Source: Incurvaria masculella
Lineage: Eukaryota; Arthropoda; Insecta; Lepidoptera; Incurvariidae
Length of the DNA stretch: 64,000 nt
Direction: 5' to 3'
Assembly: GCA_946894095.1 (NCBI GenBank)
Contig: OX335642.1
Coordinates: forward strand, 25,369,021 to 25,433,020
Shown here piece after piece: positions 55,401-64,000 of the stretch (the stretch's first letter is position 1; the number at the start of each line of letters is the position of its first letter). The notes beneath the pieces were generated by a model. It worked only from the letters and a program-made list of their open reading frames with translations. It was not told the origin of the DNA and ran no database searches. Made by a program: the position numbers and the translations under genes.

Positions 55401-58400
55401 CCAGGCGGGTTTCGTAGCTTTTAAAAAACAGACTTACGGGGCAACGTTTTCAACAAAAAAAGGAACACTTAATTTCTGATGGTATTTTCAACCAGTATAC
55501 CTTTGGAATATCTGGAAAACATTTCAAGTATGCAAGACTATGACCAAGATGCATTTTGATGGTTTGTGCAAGGTTAGCTCAATATTATGTTCATTTTAGT
55601 TTTAATTAAAATCAAGATTTTCCTGTAATAATATTTATATTATAGCCTGGATGTCCATGATATGCAAAGTTATAACATCTCATGGTTGCCATGGCTTGGT
55701 TGTAGTTTCGTATGCTTGCATGTTGCAGTCAATGATACAGACAATTGAAAGGAAATCTTATGTGGCTTGATAAGACATATGTAACATGTTTCGAAGCTGC
55801 CAATGCAATAAATTATGAATAGTTCACAGAATTTGGCTTTGTACGTAGGGACATTTTCTTTTTATTAACCGGACGTGGATGGCGTATTAGCACACATGCC
55901 GATATGACATTAGTCCAACACACCGCATCTTAAAGGAATTAGGTGTCATGCCAGTACCTTCCCTTTATGAGCTTAAGGTGGCCCTTCCCGGCGGGACTAA
56001 CTCATTAGCGGGCACGGTACAACCGTGCTATCGCGCTCTGGGACCTTCCCTGTTTCAAAGAAGAAGATAGGCTCCGTCATGAGGAGGATGCAACATGTCC
56101 ACAAAGACAATGCACATTTTTTTTTATGCATAGTGATTCATTTGGTAAGATTAACGGAAATTTTCAATTACAAAACGATTTATACCCGACTTAAACTATG
56201 CCACAACCGCTGTAGTAAAAAATCTTAACAAAAACCAAATTTAAATAAATCTTTTTAAGATGTTTTTATTTTATCTTTCAGTAATCCACCTCCAAAGTTA
56301 TTATATAAAACGCGCGAAAAATTCGAACTTTCGGACCTAATAACTTAGAAACCAAACACAATTTTACAATGCCAACGGGTCATCAGACAATTAGTTCGAT
56401 CAAATAAAGCTATTTTATTATAAGCGGGAAGGCCCACCTTAAACTATCTTTTTGTACAATGGGATGGTACCAACCAGGGAGGGCTAAACTCTACGACCTC
56501 GTAGGGGAAGGGGTTACCCACAGTATTCACCCACATAATTCGCAAACAAATGCACTTCTCCAACTCAGAAAGAGATGAGAAGCAATGCCCCACGCCCGGA
56601 GATACAAGCTGCTCACCTACCATTAGTATGTTCCGAGTTCAACAAAGAAACAACATCAAAGACCCTCACCGTCGACACCCAGTATGCGGACGAGCGAGAG
56701 CCCCACGGGGCAGGGACGGTGCGGCGAGCGGGTCGCCAGCACACCGCGCCGGGCGCCCCGTAGCCTCGGGGGGCACACCTTCGCCGCCGAGCCGCTGCCC
56801 TCCGTCGCGTGCATGTGGAACACGATCCTGAACGATGTACCACTGTGTTTATTACATGACACGGTTGTATGACAAAGTGCTTTGCCGACCCTGTGGTAAA
56901 CACAGTGTTGTCATTGGCCTTGGTCTGTCAGTGCTGTGATAGATCGGTTTGATTTTTTCCGGTAGGAAGTGTCTGTGCCTGTGACAAAGCAACTTTGGAG
57001 ACACATTTGAAAGCCTTTACGACGTGAGGTCGTATTTTATTGTACGCATTGGAAATCTTCATTATGAGTGTCACATGTTGTAGCTATTCTCAACTCGACA
57101 TATCCCAGGCTTTTGATCGAGTCTGGCATGATGGACTACTTTACAAAATTAAAAATTCCCATAAATTACTTCATCTTTCTGAAATCCTACTTGAAATCCA
57201 GACATTACTTTGTAAAGCATGGCGAAGAGGTGACAAATCTCCACGAAATTCATGCTGGGGTGCCCCAAGGAAGTGTTCTGGGCCCTACCTTGTATCTACT
57301 GTTTACAGCAGATTTACCTCTATCCGAAGGAGTAGTAATGGGTACCTTCGCAGATGACACAGCTGCCCTGGCCATTAATGAAAATCACTTAAAAGCATCA
57401 GCCAATCTACAGAAAAGCCTTGATAAAATATCCTCATGGTTGAAAGAGTGGCGTATAAAGGCTAACGAAACAAAATCAGTCCAGGTAACTTACACACTTA
57501 GACGAGAAACCTGCCCTCCAGTTACGCTTAATGGCTGTCCAGTACCCCAGGCCAACGAAGCTAAATATCTAGGTGTCTACCTGGACAGACGCCTTACATG
57601 GAAAAAACACATCTTTACCAAAAGAAAAGCGCTTAGTCAAAGACTGCGAAACATTTACTGGCTTATAGGTCCCAAATCACAACTTCATTCCAAAAACAAA
57701 CTCCTCCTATACAAAACTATTCTCAAACCTATCTGGTCCTACGGAATCCAACTATGGGGCACAACCGCTAACTCCAACCTAGAAATCCTCCAAAGATTTC
57801 AATCAAAGATTCTGCGCATGATTGTCAACGCACCATGGTATGTTACGAACAACAGGCTCCATCTGGAACTCCAAATCCCATCAGTAAAGGAGGAAGCTAA
57901 AACAAAAACAGCAGCATACAAATCAAGACTCGATGAACACCCAAATAAATTAGCTTCAAACTTGATGAAACCGAGGAGGGTCTTCACTAGACTGAAGAGA
58001 AGGGCACCCCAAGATCTAATAACAGTCTTATAAGCTGTGTACTTTTTGTGGAAATGTCATTGGACATTTGCCACACTCAAGACAACTATTCCTAACAAAA
58101 AAAAACTGATAAATGTCTATAAACTGACAGATTGCAGTTTCAAATAATAAAAAAAAAAAAAAAAATCTCAACTCGGCGATTCCGGCCGTGTAGGTTTGAG
58201 TGTGCACGCGTCGAGTGCCGGTGATAAGACGCATGAGGCCCCAGAAGCCAGCCAACAGCCAGCAGACGCTGATTAGCGAGCGCCGAGATAAGTAAGAAAC
58301 CCCTTGTTTCAGATGGATCAAGTCGGTTAGGATTTCCTTACAATGCGTCGGCGAGAAGGGGCACCTTCGTCGGTCGGTGAGTGCCGCCCGCAAACACATT

Positions 58401-60927
58401 GTGATATGAGTTACCTACTATGATTGGTCTTCTTATAGGGCATTGTCTACTGAACAAACATTCAGCTCATTCAGGTGTCATCGACAGCTTCCTCTGCAGA
58501 GCTTTCATGGAGGAGGAAGACACAATTGTGTAACACAATCCAGTTCCTTCAACCCACAGGAACTGCCTAGGAAGAGTGGAGGAGTCCACGTAGACTACTG
58601 CGTTTTGTGGAAGAGCTTGGCTGGCTGACGTGATAGCTGGTACAATGGACAAATTGCTGTTGAATCAATCCCAACCCACAACAGGTTTTGTTGAACTCTG
58701 CTAGTAATAGAAGAGGAGAACAGCTGAACAGCCGGACACACGAAAGCATTTTTACCAAAGCTGAAACAGAGACACTTCGCTCGGTCAAAAGTATTAGTCC
58801 GGCACTGCACCAAAGTAGTTGATTTCCTCACACTACTTTTCTTCACAGTAAGTATTCATGTTGTACACATGTACTTATCATAATCGCAATCTGAAGTGAA
58901 CACATGTTGAATGCTTGACGTAAAGTGGCTCGGCCTGACATGTATTGAAATGTTGTGCAGTTGGCTGTTATTTCAATCCTAACGTCAGGCAGTTTTAGGT
59001 TCTGATATGTACATATTTAGTGAGTACATATCGATACATATTAAAATCAGAAAGCAAATGCTGCACGGCAATGGGTTGCACGTGCAATTATCCTTCCCAA
59101 GTTGAGAAGCGAGGCCCAAAATGCCATGAACTGAATATGAATGTTAATTATGAATAAATAGAAATTTATGAAAATACAGTTTTAGTGGAATTCGCACCAC
59201 AAAATCTCTTAGTCACCTCTTACAACGTGCACAGGAAGAAATGCAAAGGGACCACTTTGGCAGAACCACACAGCAGATATTAATATGAGCAATGGTATGC
59301 TCACCACATGTGTGAGAACTCCGTCAGTCCGTCGAGTGCGTGCTCCGGATTATTGTAAACGTCGGAGTGCAGCACAAGGGTTCCGTGGCACTCCCCGGAC
59401 ACGCTCGGCTGCCGCGGCACCGCCCGCTTGCTCTGGAACCCCGTCTCCAGGTGACCGATGGGCCGGTAGGTGATGTGAGACGCCGGCTGCGGTACGGCAA
59501 CCGGCGACGGGGGAAGAGGCGGACTGACTGATGCTAATGATGAAAAGTGTTCATTGGAATATTAGATTTTTATTGATAAGGATTTAAAAGGGACTTTTTC
59601 ATCAAATGACATAAGTTGTTAATATTTATTTGGTTTTAAGTTTACTGTTGAATATTTTAGAAATGTACATGAAGCACATTGACATATTTCATGATGATAA
59701 ATAGAAGCGACACTCCACTTGACCTATTGACACACCCTGTCGAAGACTACTAGTTTTTTTTTTTAGGCAAGCTAGGCTTTATACTCGATATGTCGTCGAA
59801 TTCCGCTATGGGCATGGGTTTCGGGCTCCCCATCGTGTAACAGGCCTTGGTCTCATGCCTAATGAAATATAGTGCTGCAAAGGAGAGTAAGTTGTCTTCC
59901 AGCAAAAAAAGGACTTTATTTTGTTATAAATTTGTTGTTACCTGAATTGATGGTGCCATTGGTGCTGACAGTTTCAAGCATAGATTTCAGGTGACTGATT
60001 TCTTTTAGGTGCTCATGCTTCAAAGCTGAAATTTGCTGCCTGAAAAACAATTATGTAATCACTATCACAAATTAAAATGGGTAGGTAACAAATGGGTAGA
60101 TTTATTAAATTGTGTTTAAATTTTCTTTTTGTAAGCTTAACCATGTGATCTGTTTTTTGACCATGAGTGCTTTTCAGTTGGCATGAAGAGTAGAATTTTG
60201 CAATGGAAATCACTCTATTACAATTTTTTGCTTTCTTTAGAGAATTTTGCGCTCATTGAGGCCTAAACCATATCTGGTATTGTTAGTTTTGCATCCAGTG
60301 GGTTGGGGTGGACTTTCAGTCTATTCTGGTATTTCTTGTAATCTCTTCCTTGATTGGATAAATGTGGAGGTGTTCATCTACTTCTGAGTTGCGGATAAAC
60401 CAGGGTGTATTGGAGATTTGATTCAGGATAAAGTTCTGTGCTCTTTGGATTTCGTTTTAATAAACAAGAATTTGTAGCAAGCAGTAAACACTCCATATTG
60501 AAGCATTTCATGCATACGGAAGTCGCCATTATCATTTCTTTAATAACACAATTTTTACGCTGGCCTCAGTTGGAGCCTTAAGTGACTTAAAACATTATTT
60601 TCTGTATTTTTTTCTTTGCTGGTTGCTTCGGAGTAACAAACACTCTCTCCCTATTCACTTAATTAGTTGCTATGATTCTGAATGAATGGAAACCCTATTC
60701 CAGGAAAAGAAGATGGTTCGAGTGAAAATAAATATATAACAATTTAAAACGGTAATATCATCAAAATATAAAAATAACTAAATACTATGTGGTTATTTGT
60801 GGCGGAGGGCTGAAAGAGAAAATTGATGTATTGTAGAGTAGCAGTATGCCGTCGAACTGTACCTTAGGTTTTTGATCTCAGTGCGAGCTAGTGACACTTG
60901 GCGCTGCAGCTCAGTTGCGTTCGACAT
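52496..60927 (-). CDS. TRMO: tRNA (adenine(37)-N6)-methyltransferase TRMO, complete six-exon gene
   Basis: Coding exons 60927-60863, 60039-59942, 59533-59305, 56827-56670, 54417-54249 and 53069-52496 join in phase to 1293 nt (430 residues plus stop). TrmO/UPF0066 enzymes use S-adenosylmethionine to add the methyl group of m6t6A37 in tRNAs reading ACN codons. The beta-barrel catalytic domain is residues about 72-215, with YRPIGHLETGFQSKRAVPRQ, YNNPEHALDGLTEFSHMW, ATRSPHRPCPVGLSLVRI (the family signature) and SGVDMLSGTAVLDIKPYIPQ. The C-terminal domain shows VTNPPSQPLEVRFSED and LLSEDPRSHYVRTRYPDHEY. The first 54 residues are heptad-like and Gln/Lys/Glu-rich, a probable coiled coil. Residues about 200-330 are Pro/Ser/Asp-rich. 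The gene converges on Rrp41. Introns contain Jockey-like LINE remnants, SINEs and a TTAA element. Confidence 0.9.
54609..54632 (+). repeat. CAATA microsatellite
   Basis: Four to five perfect ACAAT units in TRMO intron 4. Confidence 0.8.
54993..55397 (-). mobile_element. tRNA-headed SINE in TRMO intron 4
   Basis: A complete copy, nearly identical to 10690-11069, with a 15-T run at the left end (poly(A) on the minus strand). The head contains the GAGGCCCGGGTTCAAT box-B-like part and AGCCTAG near its start. It lies between TRMO exons 5 and 4 in the same orientation as TRMO. Confidence 0.7.
55862..56615 (-). mobile_element. SINE split by a TTAA-flanked element
   Basis: The SINE body occurs in two parts, 55862-55972 (3' tail side) and 56443-56615 (toward the head), separated by the element 55977-56438. 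The tail side reads up to TTTATGAGC, and the other side resumes in the ATGGTACCAACC region. Some SINE sequence between the two is missing. Both parts are in TRMO intron 4. Confidence 0.6.
55977..56438 (-). mobile_element. TTAA-flanked element inserted in a SINE
   Basis: TTAA at 55973-55976 and 56439-56442; ends GGTGGCCCTTCCCGGCGG and GCGGGAAGGCCCACC. The interior (GGTCCGAAAGTTCG block, CATGAGGAGGATGCAACATG) is the reverse complement of the 44398-44939 copy. Confidence 0.7.
57090..58165 (+). pseudogene. 5'-truncated Jockey-like LINE in TRMO intron 3
   Basis: The frame starts DISQAFDRVWHDGLLYK, shifts by one base near 57150, then stays open to 58033. It includes HAGVPQGSVLGPTLYLLF, TFADDTAALA, EAKYLGVYLDRRLTWKKHI and the C-terminal block IVNAPWYVTNNRLHLELQIP typical of Jockey-clade elements. 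A run of about 20 A at 58147-58166 marks the 3' end. It is antisense to TRMO. Confidence 0.8.
58420..58540 (+). pseudogene. Fragment of a LINE RNase H / C-terminal Cys motif region
   Basis: The plus strand reads IGHCLLNKHSAHSGVIDSFL, then CRAFMEEED. This resembles the TGHCxLNxHL...C..C..EET block after RNase H in R1/I and Jockey-type elements. It is only about 40 codons, with a stop soon after, and lies in TRMO intron 3 shortly after the Jockey-like copy. Confidence 0.45.
60260..60470 (-). pseudogene. Jockey-like LINE C-terminal remnant in TRMO intron 1
   Basis: The minus strand reads IQRAQNFILNQISNTPWFIR and NSEVDEHLHIYPIKEEI, the degenerate counterpart of the APWYVTNNRLH...IPSVKEEA block at 57820-57900. 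About 60 codons survive, with a stop afterwards. It shares its orientation with TRMO. Confidence 0.55.
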
Positions 60928-61129
60928 ATTGCGCCAACAATTAGCAGACACACAAAAAATCTATCCCAAAAGACAGGTTCTTCTTCTTCTTCTTTTTAGG
61001 GTCCTACTTTTGGGTCCCTTTTAATGGCTTTCGTGCATCTAACACATTTCGCCAATGTCAAAGTTCATAGCTATATACAAATAGTGTAAAAGGTTCTGAA
61101 ATTAGTTGCCAACGAAACATAAAAGAAAA

Positions 61130-62629
61130 TCATAATTTAAGATCATTTGCACTGATAAATGAAGCAAGTAACTTTAGAATTTTAAAGTTAGATGAAGAGA
61201 GCAAGCAATTAATATTGGTAGGAAGAGGAATTTGGAGTAGAGGAAGGTAATCGTATAAAGGAGCAGTTTTATTAATAAGAGGACAACAGAAAAATATATG
61301 TTCCAAATTCCCGTCATCAAGGCCACATTCGCACACTGATGAGTCTTTAATATGAAGTCTAGCCAAATGAACAGGGGAACAGCAGTGGCCTATTCTAAGG
61401 CGGCAAATAATAGAAGTTGAAGATTTATTAATTTTGATACGATGAAACCAAGGCTTAGCAGGGATGTTAGGCTGGATCTTGGCGTAATTTGAACCCTTAA
61501 ATCTACTAGAGTTAGCCCACAATTTGGTCCAATTTTCAGTAAGAGATTTTTTTGGGAGAGCAATTAAATCATGTGGGTAGTTTCTATATGGGATTTTATC
61601 CCCTCGCAGAACAGCTTGTTTAGCAAGATCATCTACCCGGTGATTGGGCAGGATGCCTGAGTGAGACGGAATCCATGCAAAGACTATTTGTTTGTCCGGG
61701 TTATTGTAGAGAATGTCTTTAATGGAAAAAGGAATAGGATTTTGTGTGTTAGAATGAAAGGGGTTCTGAGTGAGAGATTGAAGAGCACTACGGGAATCAG
61801 AAAATATTATAAATTTATTAGATTTTTTTAATAATAATGAAAACTTGACTGCCTCCAGTAATGCCGTTGATTCACCAGTGAAAACTGATGACTCTGGAGG
61901 GCATTTAATTAGTTGGTAGATGTTGCTGTTCTTATGAAATACTGCAGCTCCAACACTGCCTTCCTCCGTGAGTTTGGAGGCATCAGTAAAAATATACTCC
62001 CACCCTTCCCAGTTTTCAGATAGGATGGAATGAAAGACTTCATTAGCATTTGGAGACTCTTTTTCAATGCCAAAAAAAGGAATTACTTCTACATTGCTCG
62101 TAACTACTTGAAAAGGGTATGAAAACATTGGTAAGGAGTTAGAACGGAATACTGGAGCCTTGACATTATTGAACTTACGATAACTTTTTACAAGTCTGGT
62201 GGGAGCCTTTTTTTCCCAATATTTCGCAGTATGAGAAAATCGGGATAGTAAATTTAGTTTCGGAATTATTGGATGATGTAAGAAATAGCTTGCCCTGAAC
62301 AAGAAACGATCAGCCAAGAACTGACGGCGAAAATAAAGAGGAGGTTCAACGCATTCTACTTGCAGAGCATTTATAGGACTTGATTTCATGGCACCTGTTA
62401 TAATACGCAGGCATTTGTTTTGGATAATGTTAAGCTTATTAAGAGCAGTTCTATTGCAGGGTTCTAAAATATAGGAACCGTAATCCAAATGACTTCGTAT
62501 TATTGCATTGTACAATAACTTGAGGTAGTATGGATGAGCTCCCCACCAAACCCCAGCTAGAGTGCGTATAATGTTAATATTTTTTTCACATTTTTTTATT
62601 ACATAATTTAGATGAGAGACACCTGTCAT
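61130..62629 (-). pseudogene. LINE RNase H and C-terminal part
   Basis: This 499-residue frame begins in the thumb region (TGVSHLNYVIKKCEKNINII). The RNase H domain has the catalytic pattern FTDASKL, TGESTALLEA, FSDSRSALQSL and WIPSHSGILPNHRVDDLAKQ. The C-terminal block RLRIGHCCSPVHLARLHI with CECG and HIFFCCP is the usual Cys/His motif of this LINE group. The ATG at 62629 is unlikely to be a true start; it is the remainder of ORF2 after the frame break. Confidence 0.8.
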
Positions 62630-62726
62630 TTTTGAATCCAGGATTATGCCAAGGAATTTAGTTTGAATATGTAATGGAATAATTGTATTGTTGTATGTGA
62701 TAGTGATAGGGGGTACAATTCTTTTT

Positions 62727-64000
62727 CTACTGAATACTACTATAGAGCTCTTTTGGGCTGACAGTTAACCCATGTTCAGTTAACCATGTGTTCAAAGATC
62801 TTAGCGAGTATTCAATTTGTTCAGCTCCTTTAGGAATAGATTTATGGGGTGAGTATATTAGTAAATCATCCGCATATTGCAGGACACGTGAAAAGGAGTT
62901 TATTGATCTGTCAAGATCATGGGTGTAAATATTATAAAGTAAAGGACTGAGAACAGAGCCTTGTGGTAAACCTTTCCAGATTATTCTAGATTCGTTTGAT
63001 TGTTCCTCTACTCTTAACATTATTGTTCTTTGAGATAATATATTAAAAATATATGCAACAATTTTTTCTGGTATATGTAGATTTAGCATTTTTTGTTTGA
63101 GCTTTGGTAGGAGGACATTATCGTAAGCTGCAGATATGTCTAGGAATGCAGCCACAACAGACTCGTCCCGAGAAAAAGAAAGTCGAATATCGGTAGTGAA
63201 AATCCCCAAACTATCCATTGTACTTCTGCTTTTCCTAAATCCATATTGTGTTTTAGCAAGAAGTTCTCTGTGTTCCACGAACCATTCTAAACGGTTTTTG
63301 ATTAAATGTTCTGTAATTTTGCATAAGGTAGAAGACAGAGCAATCGGACGGTAAGAGGAACCATCATTGGGGTCTTTACCAGATTTCAGGATTGGAATGA
63401 TTATTTGAGTTTTCCAGGAGTCAGGAATTACCCCATAGTCAAAGAAGAAATTAATGATTTGTAAAAAGTATTCAAGGGTTGTATCTCTCGATTTAACCAG
63501 AAAAGAATAAGGAATCCCATCCAGCCCTGGGGAAGAATCCTTAACATGATTCAAAACAATTTTGAGTTCTTTTAATGAAAATGGAACCTCCATGGGAGTA
63601 CAACCTCCAACAAATGAATAAAGGGACGGGAGTTCATCTTCTGTAGGGGCGGATGGGGGGGCTAGCTTATTTAGGAATGAGTCTTTCCATGAAGCCGATG
63701 AAGGTATTGAAGCACTGTCTTCCGTGAAAACAGAACGGTACCTTTTAATATTGCGCCAAACTAATGAAGATGAAGTGTTAGGTGAGAGAGAAAGGCAAAA
63801 ATTTTGCCATCCATTACGTTTTTTATTTTTAAGAGTACATTTAGTAACTGCTTGAATTTTGCGTAAATTTAAAAAGTTTTCATCAGTCATAAACTCTTCA
63901 TATAAAGTTTCGGCATAGGAACGGTCACGAACAGATTTGGTACATTCGGAATCCCACCATGGAGGAGAAAGGCGATGATTTTTTGATGTATTTTTGAGCG
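62727..64000 (-). pseudogene. LINE reverse-transcriptase part, partial at window edge
   Basis: The frame is open from the window end to 62727. It shows PPWWDSECTK, SSPGLDGIPYSFLVKSRDTT, IIPILKSGKDPNDGSSYRPI, AAFLDISAAYDNVLLPKLKQ, GLPQGSVLSPLLYNIY and the catalytic LQYADDLLIY. The stop at 62727 comes from a one-base shift: in the neighbouring frame the sequence continues QKSSIVVFSRKRIVPPITIT toward the RNase H ORF. Confidence 0.8.

Larger units (their letters stand above)
60977..64000 (-). mobile_element. I/R1-group LINE with RNase H, runs past the right edge
   Basis: The 3' end is a GAA-type simple repeat (60979-60999 as TTC on the plus strand). Moving upstream there is a 3' UTR of about 130 bp, an RNase H ORF (62629-61130) and a reverse transcriptase ORF (63890-62727, open to the window edge with the PPWWDSECTK motif that follows the endonuclease in this group). 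One frame break near 62750 separates the two. The element ends about 50 bp upstream of the TRMO ATG. Confidence 0.8.

Overview
The window is eukaryotic nuclear DNA, AT-rich and full of transposable elements. It most likely comes from a moth or butterfly (Lepidoptera). The evidence is intron-split genes with GT/AG junctions, an interstitial (TTAGG)n tract (the insect telomere unit), a LINE whose ORF1 resembles the baculovirus FP-type protein common in lepidopteran retrotransposons, a BEL/Pao element, and abundant short SINEs and foldback elements. The species cannot be named from the sequence. No bacterial-type operons, rRNA genes or CRISPR arrays are present.

Three host genes could be assembled by joining exons whose splice sites and reading phases agree. 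(1) Minus strand, 29160 to 10072: ten exons, 807 codons, a MEIOC-type meiotic coiled-coil protein, the partner of the YTHDC2 RNA helicase in vertebrates. (2) Plus strand, 43892 to 51591: seven exons, 253 codons, the RNA exosome subunit Rrp41/EXOSC4. (3) Minus strand, 60927 to 52496: six exons, 430 codons, TRMO, the tRNA A37 N6-methyltransferase of the UPF0066/TrmO family. Rrp41 and TRMO converge, with about 0.9 kb between their stop codons. The exons are much more GC-rich than the introns.

A THAP/P-element-type transposase gene lies on the minus strand at 43491-37703, divergent from Rrp41 and 400 bp away. It has THAP, Gln-rich, helix-turn-helix, catalytic and C-terminal parts, but the frame is broken at several points.

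The remainder is mobile DNA. A nearly full-length two-ORF LINE (about 12950-18380) sits in a MEIOC intron. Truncated LINEs lie at 12290-12780, 47700-49335, 57090-58165, 58420-58540 and 60260-60470. An I/R1-group LINE with RNase H runs from 60977 past the right edge, starting about 50 bp upstream of the TRMO start codon. A compact BEL/Pao element (30636-32527) has two 126-bp LTRs and a 5-bp target duplication. There is a Helitron-like element (33938-34922), several TTAA-flanked non-autonomous elements, foldback elements, and a dozen SINE copies with either a tRNA-like or a 5S rRNA-like head on the same body. A 290-bp inverted repeat at 5257-5547 carries two opposed hammerhead-ribozyme-like cores of the kind found in Penelope-like elements.

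The least expected items are: an ORF1 stop (TGA followed by CTA) opening into a 190-codon in-frame extension that overlaps ORF2 by 13 nt in the intact LINE; the inverted hammerhead pair; a SINE that makes up almost an entire intron of the P-type transposase; and the shared body of the two SINE types. The first 5 kb and most of 5.9-9.3 kb contain nothing I could assign to a gene.
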